Positions 31,377-39,854 of a stretch of 64,000 nucleotides of DNA are shown here, piece after piece (position 1 is the first letter of the stretch; each line of letters starts with the position of its first letter). The stretch comes from Candidatus Tectomicrobia bacterium (GTDB lineage Bacteria; UBA8248). The translations under genes were made by a program, and so were the position numbers. A model generated the notes under the pieces. That model saw nothing but the letters and a program-made list of their open reading frames with translations. It did no database searches and was not told where the DNA came from. The stretch lies in contig JACPUR010000037.1 in NCBI GenBank assembly GCA_016192135.1, forward strand, positions 1 to 64,000, given 5' to 3'.

Positions 31377-32363
31377 CTAGCTGTTCGTGGGGGCCACCAG
31401 GGAAGTCACCTCGATGGCCGCCTGGCCCTTGATGGCGCCGGGCCTGCCCCGGAATTTCACGACCCCCTCGACCATGATGTCGATCTCGTCGGTTTCGTCC
31501 GTCTCGAGCGTGATGATGTCGCCCGCCCGCAGCCGCACCAGGTCGCCCGCCTTGATCTTGGCCTTGCCCAGGGTGGACACGAGGGCCACCTCCGAGTCCA
31601 TGATCCGCTCCTGCAGCCGGCTCAGCCACACCTGGTCCACCTCGAGGCGGTCCGACTGGAAGCCCGCGTGCAGCTTGGCGCGGATGGGCTCGATCATGGA
31701 GTACGGGATGCAGAAGGAGAGGTTCGCCTGCTGGTCCTCGATCTCCATCTCGAAGGTCACGACGACCACCAGGTCGCTGGGGGGCACGATGCCCGCGAAC
31801 TGCGGGTTCACCTCCGAGCGCGAATATTCGATGTTCAGCTCGTGCACGGGCCGCCAGGCCGTGCGCAGCTCGTCGAGGAGCTTCAGCACGATGCGCTTGA
31901 TGATGTAGGTCTCGATGGGGGTGAAGTCCCGGCCCTCCACCTTGACCTGGGTGCGGGCCGTGCCCCCGAAGAGGACGTCGATCAGCGAGAAGACGAGCTT
32001 CGTCTCCAGCACCAGCAGGGCGAAGCCGCGCAGGGGCTCCATCTTGTAGATGTGGAGGCTCGTGGGCACGGGGAGCGTCTTCAGGAACTCGCCGAACTTG
32101 ATCATGTCGGTCGAGACGAGGGCGACGTCCACCACCCGGCGCAGCATGGCGCTGATGGCGCTCCGGAAGAGCCGGCTGAACCGCTGGTGGATGATTTCCA
32201 GCGTCGGCATCCGGCCGCGGATGATCCGCTCCTGGCTGGTCAGGTCGTAGGGGACGACCCCTTCCCCGGCGGCGGCCTCGTCGCCGGCGGCGGTGTCGAT
32301 CTCCCCCTCGGTCACGCCCTGCAGCAGAGCATCCACTTCCTCTTGCGACAGGATCTGGTTCAT
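31377..32363 (-). CDS. fliM: Flagellar motor switch protein FliM
   Basis: FliM forms the middle of the C ring and binds phospho-CheY. The 328-aa protein starts with the CheY-binding peptide MNQILSQEEVDALLQG, has the CheC-like middle domain (about 45-230) and a SpoA C-terminal domain (about 250-322). An intact N-terminal peptide implies that chemotaxis genes exist elsewhere in the genome, since none are in the window. Confidence 0.98.
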   Translation of the reverse strand: MNQILSQEEVDALLQGVTEGEIDTAAGDEAAAGEGVVPYDLTSQERIIRGRMPTLEIIHQRFSRLFRSAISAMLRRVVDVALVSTDMIKFGEFLKTLPVPTSLHIYKMEPLRGFALLVLETKLVFSLIDVLFGGTARTQVKVEGRDFTPIETYIIKRIVLKLLDELRTAWRPVHELNIEYSRSEVNPQFAGIVPPSDLVVVVTFEMEIEDQQANLSFCIPYSMIEPIRAKLHAGFQSDRLEVDQVWLSRLQERIMDSEVALVSTLGKAKIKAGDLVRLRAGDIITLETDETDEIDIMVEGVVKFRGRPGAIKGQAAIEVTSLVAPTNS

Positions 32364-32394
32364 CGCTCCACCTCGGCCGGAACCCCGGCGCCCG

Positions 32395-32940
32395 CTACTG
32401 GACCACGAACTCGGTGAAGAAGACGTTCTTCACCTTGGCGGTCTTGAGAATGGTGTTCAGCCGGGCCGTCAGCTCTTCCTTCAGCACTTGCTTGCCGGCC
32501 CCCCCCAGCACCTGCTGGGAGGTCTTGGTGCTCAGGGCGGAATTGATCTGGTCCTTGATCTCGGGGAGGCGCCCCTTGAACTCGCCCTCGCCCTCTTTCT
32601 TGTCCAGCTCCAGCTCGATGGTCGCCTTGAGGTAGCGCCGACCGCCCGGGTCCGCCAGGTTCACGATGAAGGGCGCCAGCGGGAGAATGGGGCCCGCCAT
32701 CCCGGCGCCCCCGGCCGCCGGCTCCCCCGGCTTCCCGTGCGCGTCCACCTTGGCGGCCGCGGGCACGGGGCTCCGCATGAAGAACCACCAGCCGGCGAAG
32801 CCGCCCCCGCCGAGCACCACGAGGGCCACGGCGCCGATGATGATAAGCTTCATCAGCCCGCCGCCGCCCTTGGCGGGGGCGCCTTCGCCCTCTTGCGCGT
32901 GTTCCGCCGCTCCCTCTTCCGCCTCGGGGGCCTTGGCCAT
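32395..32940 (-). CDS. fliL: Flagellar basal body-associated protein FliL
   Basis: FliL supports stator function. The 181-aa protein has a charged cytoplasmic N-terminus (1-28), one membrane helix (about 31-54), and a periplasmic FliL domain (ILPLAPFIVNLADPGGRRYLKATIELELDKK...ILKTAKVKNVFFTEFVVQ). It is the first gene of fliL-fliM-fliN-fliN. Confidence 0.95.
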   Translation of the reverse strand: MAKAPEAEEGAAEHAQEGEGAPAKGGGGLMKLIIIGAVALVVLGGGGFAGWWFFMRSPVPAAAKVDAHGKPGEPAAGGAGMAGPILPLAPFIVNLADPGGRRYLKATIELELDKKEGEGEFKGRLPEIKDQINSALSTKTSQQVLGGAGKQVLKEELTARLNTILKTAKVKNVFFTEFVVQ

Positions 32941-33040
32941 CGCTCCCTCTCGTCAGCCTCGCTTCGCGCCGCGCCACGGGCCGCGCCGGCTCGGGGATCG
33001 CCTCTCGTCCAGGGGCGGCCGCACCGCGGCCAAATCCGTC

Positions 33041-33056
33041 AGCAAACTGGCGCCCC
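33041..33056 (-). promoter_or_regulatory. Weak sigma-54-type site upstream of fliL
   Basis: On the minus strand GGGGCGCCAGTTTGCT keeps GG-N10-GC and TTTGCT, but the -24 box is a poor match. It lies about 100 nt before fliL. Confidence 0.4.
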
Positions 33057-33595
33057 TGGGCAATTTCAAATATTAAACCGCCGTTAACGTGACTTCAATC
33101 ACTTTCCCCGGAATCCCTCAAAACCATCTTATTTAAAAGATTTTCCGCCTCCTCCGGCCCTCCGGGAGAGCCGTCCGGTGGAAAATGAGCAATTCCCATG
33201 CCCTGCCCGTCCCCCGCCCGGCCGCCCCTCCCTCCCCCGGCCAGGCCCGCCCCTCCCCGGGCGGCGGACTTTTTGGGCTGGAATATCGTGAAATATCGTG
33301 AACAAGCCTTCCCCCAAGGCCGGTTTCAGCTCATTCCGAAACCGCCCCGCCCCTCCCCACCCAGGAGCCCGGGCGATTTTTTCAGCTCGAAAAACCTCGA
33401 ATATCGGTGAAATTCGAGGAAAGGGGGCCTTTTTCACGGCCTCGACTTCTCCTCCGGACCCCCGGGCGCCTCCCCTCCGCGGTCCCCGGCCAGCCCCGCC
33501 CCGGGACAGGCCAGCCCCGCCCCAGGACAAGATACGCCCGGCGGAAGAAGGAGCCGTTACCCCAATTTCGCGCACGTTCATGGATGGGGAGGTCT

Positions 33596-33655
33596 GTAGG
33601 GGCGAATCTTGTATTCGCCCCAGCAAAATCGGGCGAACACGAGGTTCGCCCCTAC
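33596..33655. repeat. TAGGGGCG-family paired hairpin element
   Basis: The most compact copy: first hairpin stem GGGGCGAAT/ATTCGCCCC, a 9-nt spacer, second hairpin GGGCGAAC/GTTCGCCC, and matching ends GTAGGGGCGAA... and ...TTCGCCCCTAC. The sequence of each hairpin is identical to the copy at 20440-20512, while the spacer differs. Confidence 0.9.
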
Positions 33656-33789
33656 GGATAGGCGCGTCACCCGCACAGCGAGCCCCCAAAAAACAACGCC
33701 GCCCCCTCCCCGGCGGGAAAGGGGCGGCGCGCAGGGCGGGACTGCCAGCCCTGCCCGGGGGTTACGTGCCAGATTGACCATCCCGCTCT

Positions 33790-33885
33790 GTAGGGGCGGC
33801 CCCCCCCACCCCGCGCGGCAGGCCGCGCGGGGACCCCGAAATTGGCCGCCCTCTCGGCGGGGCAGGCACGGGGGCCTGCCCCTAC
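33790..33885. repeat. Variant TAGGGGCG-family element with longer interior
   Basis: It begins GTAGGGGCGGCC and ends GGGCCTGCCCCTAC, with internal palindromes CCGCGCGGCAGGCCGCGCGG and a GGC-rich stem. It lies immediately after the flgE stop, so it may double as the flgE terminator. Confidence 0.75.
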
Positions 33886-33907
33886 GGGTGGACCCCTGCG
33901 GCGGATG

Positions 33908-36433
33908 TTACCGCGTCAGGTTCACCACCTCGTCCAGCAGCCGGCTGGTCGTGGAGATGACCCGCGCGTTCGCCTGGAAGGCCTGCTGGTCGCGGATGAG
34001 CCGCACGAACTCCTCGGCGATGTCCACGTTCGAGATCTCGACCGAGTTGGCCAGCACGACGCCGAAGCCGGCCGTCGTGGCCTGCCCGAGGATGGGCTGG
34101 CCCGAGCCCTGGGTCTCGGCGAAGAGCGAGTTGCCCACGTTCGAGAGGCCGCCCGGCGCGTTGAAGTTGGCCAGGATGATCCGGGCCAGGTCGCGCGTCT
34201 GGCCGTTGGTGAACTGGCCGGTGATGTTGCCGTTCCGGTTCACCGAAACGGAGATCAGGGTGCCCGTCGTGAACCCGTCCTGGGTCTGGTTGATGACCGC
34301 CGAGGAGCCGGCGAACTGCGTTACCCCGTCCAGGCCGCCCTGGAGCGAGGCGTCGGTGGTGATCGAGTTGCCGAAGTCGAAGTCGACGAGCTGGTTCTGC
34401 ACGGCGCCGCCCGAGAAGTTGAAGCGGTTGGCGCGCGGGAAGGTCACCCCGTTGATGAGGTTCCCGGTGAACTTGTCCTCGATGTCGAGGCCGCCCGTGT
34501 TGTTGAACCAGAGCCGCCCGTAGAGCGCCTGCTCGTTCGAGCCGTCGGGGGTGGGGCCCACGAGGTCCCGGCCGAGCATGATGCCGTTGTACTCCCACAT
34601 GTTCTCCCCGATCTTCCGGAAGAAGACGTTCAGGGAGTGCGACGACCCCAGGCTGTCGAACAGGATGATCGAGGTCGAGAAGGTGGAGCTCTGGAGGTTC
34701 GAGGGGTCGTTCACCGTGAACTCCCCGCTCCCGTTCACGTTGAGCGAGCTCACCTGGGACAGGGCCGTGGTGAGGGAGGTGTCGCTGGTGGTACTGCCGG
34801 CGACCGCGATCAAGTCGTCAGCCGCGGTGGAAAATCCAAGTGTCGCGGCCGCCGTGCTGGCCGCCTGAGTCCACCTCAAGTTCAGCGTCTGGACGTTTCC
34901 CGCGTTGTTCGTGACGGTAAACCGATCAGTGGCGCTGTCATAAGTCACGGCATAGACATCCAAAGTACCGTTCTGCAATTCAAGACCCGCCTTGATGGCG
35001 CTTGCCACCTGCTGGGCCGTGACAACTGTGCCGTTCGTCAAGCCGCCGTGTGTGATAAGACTAACGTTGGTGTCGGCACCACCGCCGAAGCTGGCCACGA
35101 TATTGTCATTCAGCCCCAGGGTGAAGGCGAAGGTCTCGCTCACCGAGAGGTTGGTGGTGCCCAGGACGCCGAGGGTGCCCTCCGTCACCGAGATGGAGCT
35201 GGGCGGGATGGTGAAGGAGTTGGAGTCGGAGGGGATGTTGATTGTCCGCTCCCCTCCCGTGGACTGTGAGACGATCTGGAAGCGGTTCACGTTGGAGCCC
35301 GAGTTGTAGGTCACCCGGACCGAGCGGATGCGGTTCACCTGATCGGACTGGTCGGCGTTGTTGATCGCCGCCTCGATGGCCTGGGCCAGGCCGTCCCCGG
35401 TGAAGCCCCCGGCCGTGACCGTGACGGTCCGCGCGGGGACATAGAAGGCGCCGTCCAGGGTGATGGTGAACTGGTTGCGGCCCGTCACCACGTTGAACTG
35501 CACCTGGTTGTCGCTCGTGGTCGAGGAACCTTTGGCGATGGCGTCGTTGGAGGCCGTCGAGAAGCCCAGGTCGTCCGAGGCGGTGCTGGTCGCGACCGAG
35601 TGCCTCAGGGTGATCCCTAGACCGCTGCCCCCTGTGTCGTTCGTTATGGTGAACTTTTTGGTCGTGGTGCTGTAGGAGACGGTGTAGGTGTCGGCGAGCG
35701 CCGCGCCGCCGTTGGTGGCCTCGAGGGCCGTCTTGATGGCCGTGGCGACCGCCGTCGCGTCGTTCTGCGCGCCGCTGATCAGGCCGCCGTTCGTGATGAG
35801 GCTCGCCGTCCGGTCGGCCACGCCGTCGTTCCATTCGATGACGTCGTTCACGCCCGTGAGGAACTGGAAGCGCGTCTCCACCCCGCTCCCGCTGGTGGCC
35901 GTCCCGGCCGCGCCGAGGGAGGCCGCGCGGGCGTCGAGGTTGGCGACGAAGCCCGCCTTGGTGGTGGCCTTGGGCGGGTTGTTGGTGACGGTGAGGTTCA
36001 GGTCCTGCAGCGTGCCGCTCGGGTTGCCGGAGGCGTCCAGGGTCACGCCCTGCACCTTGTCGGCCCGGCCGTTCACGAGGAAGCCCTCGGAGTCGATGCT
36101 GAAGAGGCCCGCGCGGGTGTAGAAGATGCCGTCCGGGTTGCTCACGATGAAGAAGCCCCGGCCGTCGATGGCGAGGTCGGTGCCGCTCGAGGTGGTCTCG
36201 AAGGACCCCTGGGTGAACTGCTGGGTGACGCCGGCCAGCTGCACGCCGCGGCCGATCTGGTTGCCGCCCGCCGAGCCGGTGAGGCTCCGGGCGAGGATGT
36301 CGGCGAACTCGGCCCGGCTCCCCTTGAAGCCGGGCGAGTTGGCGTTCGCGATGTTGTTGCCGATGACCTCGATGGCCTGCGAGTAAACGTCCAAGCCGCT
36401 GACGCCTGCGAAGAGGGCTCCCAAGACGCCCAT
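33908..36433 (-). CDS. flgE: Enlarged flagellar hook protein FlgE
   Basis: FlgE polymerises into the hook. The 841-aa protein has canonical ends (MGVLGALFAGVSGLDVYSQAIEVIGNNIANANSPGFKGSRAEFADI and VDIAEEFVRLIRDQQAFQANARVISTTSRLLDEVVNLTR). The norm is 400-450 aa. Extra sequence lies between about 185 and 560 and contains a module of about 120 residues twice, near 188-310 and 434-552 (TFAFTLGLND.../RFQFLTGVND..., TYTVSYSTTTKKFTITND / VYAVTYDSATDRFTVTNN). It is the last gene of fliK-flgD-operon protein-flgE and starts 30 nt after the preceding gene. Confidence 0.96.
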   Translation of the reverse strand: MGVLGALFAGVSGLDVYSQAIEVIGNNIANANSPGFKGSRAEFADILARSLTGSAGGNQIGRGVQLAGVTQQFTQGSFETTSSGTDLAIDGRGFFIVSNPDGIFYTRAGLFSIDSEGFLVNGRADKVQGVTLDASGNPSGTLQDLNLTVTNNPPKATTKAGFVANLDARAASLGAAGTATSGSGVETRFQFLTGVNDVIEWNDGVADRTASLITNGGLISGAQNDATAVATAIKTALEATNGGAALADTYTVSYSTTTKKFTITNDTGGSGLGITLRHSVATSTASDDLGFSTASNDAIAKGSSTTSDNQVQFNVVTGRNQFTITLDGAFYVPARTVTVTAGGFTGDGLAQAIEAAINNADQSDQVNRIRSVRVTYNSGSNVNRFQIVSQSTGGERTINIPSDSNSFTIPPSSISVTEGTLGVLGTTNLSVSETFAFTLGLNDNIVASFGGGADTNVSLITHGGLTNGTVVTAQQVASAIKAGLELQNGTLDVYAVTYDSATDRFTVTNNAGNVQTLNLRWTQAASTAAATLGFSTAADDLIAVAGSTTSDTSLTTALSQVSSLNVNGSGEFTVNDPSNLQSSTFSTSIILFDSLGSSHSLNVFFRKIGENMWEYNGIMLGRDLVGPTPDGSNEQALYGRLWFNNTGGLDIEDKFTGNLINGVTFPRANRFNFSGGAVQNQLVDFDFGNSITTDASLQGGLDGVTQFAGSSAVINQTQDGFTTGTLISVSVNRNGNITGQFTNGQTRDLARIILANFNAPGGLSNVGNSLFAETQGSGQPILGQATTAGFGVVLANSVEISNVDIAEEFVRLIRDQQAFQANARVISTTSRLLDEVVNLTR
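34778..35134 (-). repeat. Internal repeat unit 2 of flgE
   Basis: Encodes about residues 434-552. It aligns with unit 1 at an offset of 242-246 residues; shared features are the LGFSTA-DD/ND core and the TVTNN/TITND strand. This stretch is visibly less GC-rich than the flanks, notably 34,860-35,100. Confidence 0.75.
35504..35872 (-). repeat. Internal repeat unit 1 of flgE
   Basis: Encodes about residues 188-310 of FlgE, the first copy of the inserted module. Confidence 0.75.
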
Positions 36434-36463
36434 TTCCTGCCTCCTTCCCCCCCCGGGGGGTGT

Positions 36464-36916
36464 CTAGGATTTCGCCTCCACCACGGCGTCGACCCTCAGG
36501 TCGCCGAGGCCGGCCAGGCGGTTTTTGTCTTCCACGTTGACGACGGTGCGATCCCCGAGATCCACGACGTAGGCCATGCCGTCCATGAGGACGAGGGCCC
36601 GCTGCGCGCCCTTGAGCGAGGCCTCCTCGGCGGCCGCCGAGAGCCGGTTGAGCTGCGCCCCGTCCAGCCGCGTCCCCCTCTGGGCCAGCTTCTGCGCCGC
36701 CTCGGGGGCGAACTGAACGGGCATGGCCTTCTCCTTCCGCCCCGCCATCTCGGTGCGCAGGATTTCCTCGAAGCCGTCCCTGCGCTGGGGGGCGGAGAGG
36801 GCGCCGCCCCGGAGCTTGCCCCCGGCGGGCGGCAGCGGAGGGGCGGGCGGGGCCGTGAGGCTCGAGACGAGCGATCCGACCGACTGGACCGCCGCGAGCG
36901 CGAGAAGCGGGTTCAT
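36464..36916 (-). CDS. Flagellar operon protein of the TIGR02530 type
   Basis: A 150-aa protein found between flgD and flgE in many non-enteric flagellar operons. Its conserved second half (about 67-145: VQFAPEAAQKLAQRGTRLDGAQLNRLSAAAEEASLKGAQRALVLMDGMAYVVDLGDRTVVNVEDKNR) fits that family. The N-terminus is Ala/Pro-rich. The role is not well established; it probably assists hook assembly. Confidence 0.85.
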   Translation of the reverse strand: MNPLLALAAVQSVGSLVSSLTAPPAPPLPPAGGKLRGGALSAPQRRDGFEEILRTEMAGRKEKAMPVQFAPEAAQKLAQRGTRLDGAQLNRLSAAAEEASLKGAQRALVLMDGMAYVVDLGDRTVVNVEDKNRLAGLGDLRVDAVVEAKS

Positions 36917-36929
36917 GAAGTCCTCCTGC

Positions 36930-37673
36930 CTAGATGCCCGGGGCGGCCGGGGGCGCTTCGCCGGCGGGCGGCGCGACCTGGGCGGCCGGCGCGGGCTCGG
37001 TGATCTGGACCACGCTCGAGAGGGGGATGTCCTTCGCCCCCACGGTGAGCAGGGTGCCGTCCTGCGCGAACTTGACGCTCTGGACGATGCCGCTCGAGAA
37101 GGTCTTCGCCTGGACGGGCTGGCCGTCGGCGCCGAAGGCGAGGATCGAGAAGGTGTAGACGCCGTCCTTCATCGGGTTGCCCTGCTGGTCCCTGGCCGGG
37201 AAGGCGATGGTGTGCAGCCCGGCGCCCCGGTTCCCCGCGTCGAAGACCCCGACGAGCGCCCCCGACTGGTCGAAGATGTTGACCACCGTGTCGTCGGTGG
37301 CCCCCTCCAGGGAGAAGGCCAGGTTCGAGGCCGCCCCGCCCGAGACGGTGACGGTGTTGCCCTCGGCGAGGACCTGCTTGCCCAGCATCCCCACCGCCTG
37401 GCCCTGGGAGAAAGCGCTCTGGAGGTTCCCGAGGCCCTCGAGCGACTTGTTGATGTTGATGAGCTGCTCGAGCGAGGAGAACATGGCGAGCTGCTGGGTG
37501 AACTCCGTGCCCTGCATCGGGTTCATCGGGTCCTGGTAGCGGAGCTGCGTCACCAGCAGGGTCAAGAACTGCGCCTTCTGCTCCTCGGCGCTCGTCTTGC
37601 CGGCGGGCGCGCCGATGCCCGTGTTGTTCGTCACCGTGACGGTGGGGTTGGAGACTGCCGAGGTGCCCGCCAT
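36930..37673 (-). CDS. flgD: Hook capping protein FlgD
   Basis: FlgD caps the growing hook. Residues about 28-75 hold the conserved QFLTLLVTQLRYQDPMNPMQGTEFTQQLAMFSSLEQL motif, followed by Tudor-like and FlgD Ig-like domains. Length 247 aa is normal. It starts 12 nt after fliK. Confidence 0.96.
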   Translation of the reverse strand: MAGTSAVSNPTVTVTNNTGIGAPAGKTSAEEQKAQFLTLLVTQLRYQDPMNPMQGTEFTQQLAMFSSLEQLININKSLEGLGNLQSAFSQGQAVGMLGKQVLAEGNTVTVSGGAASNLAFSLEGATDDTVVNIFDQSGALVGVFDAGNRGAGLHTIAFPARDQQGNPMKDGVYTFSILAFGADGQPVQAKTFSSGIVQSVKFAQDGTLLTVGAKDIPLSSVVQITEPAPAAQVAPPAGEAPPAAPGI

Positions 37674-37685
37674 GACGCCCTCCCG

Positions 37686-39344
37686 CTAGGCGAAGATGTT
37701 GATTGAGCCGTCGCCCGAGAGGGACGGCGAGGCGAAGACCGGGCCGCGCTCGGCCGGGCGGCCGGCTTCATCCTCCGGCCCCGCTTCGAGGTAGAGCGCG
37801 GTCTCGCCCTGGTTTCCGGCGCGGTCCTGGCCGAAGCTGCCGGGGTTCAGGTTGGCCCGCACGTCCACCGAGAAATTCTCGAGAGAGACGCCCTGCCGCT
37901 GGAGGGCCTCCCGGAGCTCCCTCAGGCCGGACATCACCGCGTCCTTGGCCCACGCGGTCTCGACCGTGAGCTTGGCGCTCATGGCCCCGTCCTGCATCCG
38001 GAGATCTATGTGGAGCCGCCCCAGCGAGGGCGGGTCGAGCTGGATGCGCGCCTGGGCCATCCCCTCCCGCACGGCGATGCTCATGCGCGAGAGGGCGGCC
38101 TCCAGCACCTGGCGGTGAACCTCGGTCCGCATGAACGGGTCCCGGACCGCCGCCTGGACGGCGGGAGGGTCGGCCTTGGCGTTCTCACCGGAGGCCTGCA
38201 CTCCCTGGCGCTCCGCGAGGAGCTGCCCGCCCGGCTTGTCTCCTTCCGCCGGCTGGCCGAAATCCCCCTCGCCGGAGGGCGGGGCCGCGGCGGCCATCTG
38301 AGCCGGCGCGTCCGGCGCATCCGCGCCATCCGCGTCGGCGGGGCGGGCCCAGTCCGTCCACTCGGCATCCCCGGGCTCGGCCTCTTCCTGGGCCGCGGCC
38401 GCGGGGCGGGGAGCGGATTCCTCGGCCGTCTCCTCGGGGGCGGCTTCCGCGAAAAGGCGCCCCTCCTCCCGCGCGGGCGCGGCCTCATCGGAGGAAAGGC
38501 CATCCTCGACGGGCGGGAGGGCCGCCTGCGGTTCTCCCTCCTCCGCGAGGGCGGGGAGGTCCTCGCCCCCGGCGGGGGCAACCCGCGGGGCGGCCGGCGC
38601 CTCTTCCGGGTCCACCGGGGCCAATCCACCGGAAACGGCGCTGGTTTCCTCCGTCTCCTGGGTGAAGGCGGCCCCAGCCGGCGCGGCGGCCACGGCGACG
38701 GGCTTCTCCGCCGCCAGCGGCGCGGCCTGGGCCTCCTCGCCTTCGCCCTGGGACAGCGCCACGTCCGCCAGCGCCAGGCCCAGCGCGTTCGCCTGGATCC
38801 GCTCCCGCGGCCCTTCTCCCTGGGTCCCTTCCCCCTTGGAGGCGGCCGCGCCCAGCTTCAGGCCGTTCTCCCCGTCGGGCGCGACCGGGGCCCCGCCCGT
38901 CAGCCGGGAGAGGCCGAGCACCGCCGCCGCGACGAGCTGGGAGATGACGCCGGCCGCCTTCTCCTGGCCGGGGGGAACGGCGTTCTCCCCGTCCTCGGAA
39001 GATGCGGGGGTATCCTCGCCTTCCTCGGACTCCGGCGCGGCCGGTTTCCCGGGTTGCGCCTCGGAAGAAGCGGAGGCGGGCTTTCCCTCGCCGGAATTGG
39101 AGGCGCCCCCGCGCGGCGCCTCCTCCGGGCCTTTCCCCTTGGGAGCGGCGGCGGCCTGCGGTTCTTTTCCCTTGCCCGAGGACGGGGGAGCCGGGCTCGG
39201 CCCCTCGGGCCCCCGGCCCTGGCTCGCCCCCGCCAGCATCTCCGCGAAGCGGTCTCCATTGGAGCCGGAATCGCCGCGCGGCGAAGAAGGCGCCGCCACC
39301 ACGTCGAGAATCTCGCCCGATGAAACCGCCGGAACACTCGGCAT
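37686..39344 (-). CDS. fliK: Hook-length control protein FliK
   Basis: FliK measures the hook and triggers the FlhB switch. From ATG 39344 (GGGAGG seven nt upstream) it is 552 aa: a very Ala/Glu/Pro/Gly-rich, probably unfolded N-terminal 400 residues (the ruler) and the Flg_hook domain (about 415-510: GMAQARIQLDPPSLGRLHIDLRMQDGAMSAKLTVETAWAKDAVMSGLRELREALQRQGVSLENFSVDV). It precedes flgD-flgE. The long ruler matches neither a known hook length nor a simple repeat. A 16-residue longer reading to 39392 lacks a ribosome site. Confidence 0.9.
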   Translation of the reverse strand: MPSVPAVSSGEILDVVAAPSSPRGDSGSNGDRFAEMLAGASQGRGPEGPSPAPPSSGKGKEPQAAAAPKGKGPEEAPRGGASNSGEGKPASASSEAQPGKPAAPESEEGEDTPASSEDGENAVPPGQEKAAGVISQLVAAAVLGLSRLTGGAPVAPDGENGLKLGAAASKGEGTQGEGPRERIQANALGLALADVALSQGEGEEAQAAPLAAEKPVAVAAAPAGAAFTQETEETSAVSGGLAPVDPEEAPAAPRVAPAGGEDLPALAEEGEPQAALPPVEDGLSSDEAAPAREEGRLFAEAAPEETAEESAPRPAAAAQEEAEPGDAEWTDWARPADADGADAPDAPAQMAAAAPPSGEGDFGQPAEGDKPGGQLLAERQGVQASGENAKADPPAVQAAVRDPFMRTEVHRQVLEAALSRMSIAVREGMAQARIQLDPPSLGRLHIDLRMQDGAMSAKLTVETAWAKDAVMSGLRELREALQRQGVSLENFSVDVRANLNPGSFGQDRAGNQGETALYLEAGPEDEAGRPAERGPVFASPSLSGDGSINIFA

Positions 39345-39854
39345 GACTTTCCTCCCAGACGATTCCGATAGGCCTGGGCCCGGTGGGGGCATCAGGCTGG
39401 GCGCCTCCTATTCACAAGCCATGCCAAAATCACATATTTGTTAATTCGCAATGATTTCAATCGGTTAAGAAGGGCACGAGGGCGCCGCGAGATGACGCGG
39501 GAGGCGTTCGAGGGGGAAAAAGATTCCGGAGGGAGGAAGGGATGGGCCGGCTCATGGGGGACGGACAGAAAGGCTGGGGGAGGGGTGCGGGGGTCCGCAG
39601 AGGGCGATGCTTGGCATCGCCCTCTGCGGATGATTGCCCGCCCGGGGCGAACACGAGGTTCGCCCCTACAGACCCATCGCGATCTCCGTCGCCTTCTGTA
39701 GGGGCGGTTCGCGAACCGCCCCTACGCAAACACCTCGATGCCGCCCGCCCCTGCGGATGGAATTTCCCTATTGAAACTGATTTTCCGTAGGCCGGCTGGC
39801 CGTCCCTGCGGACGGACCATGCCGTAGGTTCAGCGGGTGAGAGAAAACGGGGTC
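39345..39854. other. Intergenic region motE / fliK
   Basis: No gene seen. The stretch has an AT-rich segment (about 39,410-39,465) just upstream of fliK, where a promoter is likely but no sigma-54 or FliA motif could be found. A cluster of palindromic repeats (39594-39725) and a degenerate GC-rich hairpin near 39,786-39,812 follow. Confidence 0.75.
39594..39725. repeat. TAGGGGCG-family repeat cluster
   Basis: Three hairpins. The first (39594-39630) is a perfect inverted repeat starting TCCGCAGAGGGCGATGC with a TTG loop. The second (39644-39669) is GGGGCGAAC/GTTCGCCCC ending CTAC. The third (39698-39725) is a perfect 28-bp palindrome starting GTAGGGGCGGTTCG. The second matches the right half of the paired elements elsewhere. 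Confidence 0.9.

Larger units (their letters stand above)
32941..33907. other. Longest gene-free gap of the flagellar island (fliL / flgE)
   Basis: I see no credible gene. Frames that stay open here have compositions unlike the neighbouring proteins and no ribosome site. Contents are a weak sigma-54-type site facing fliL (33041-33056), a tandem 10-bp repeat AAATATCGTG (about 33,281-33,301), an inverted repeat CCTCGAAT/ATTCGAGG (33395-33419), and two TAGGGGCG-family elements nearer flgE. A small RNA cannot be excluded. Confidence 0.7.

Noticed and set aside
33129-33689. A 186-codon minus-strand frame in the fliL/flgE gap
   Set aside because: Composition is repeat-derived, it crosses two palindromic elements, and no ribosome site precedes it.
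5439-39725. TAGGGGCG repeats as a CRISPR array
   Set aside because: Copies are scattered over 34 kb, palindromic, with no regular spacers and no cas genes.
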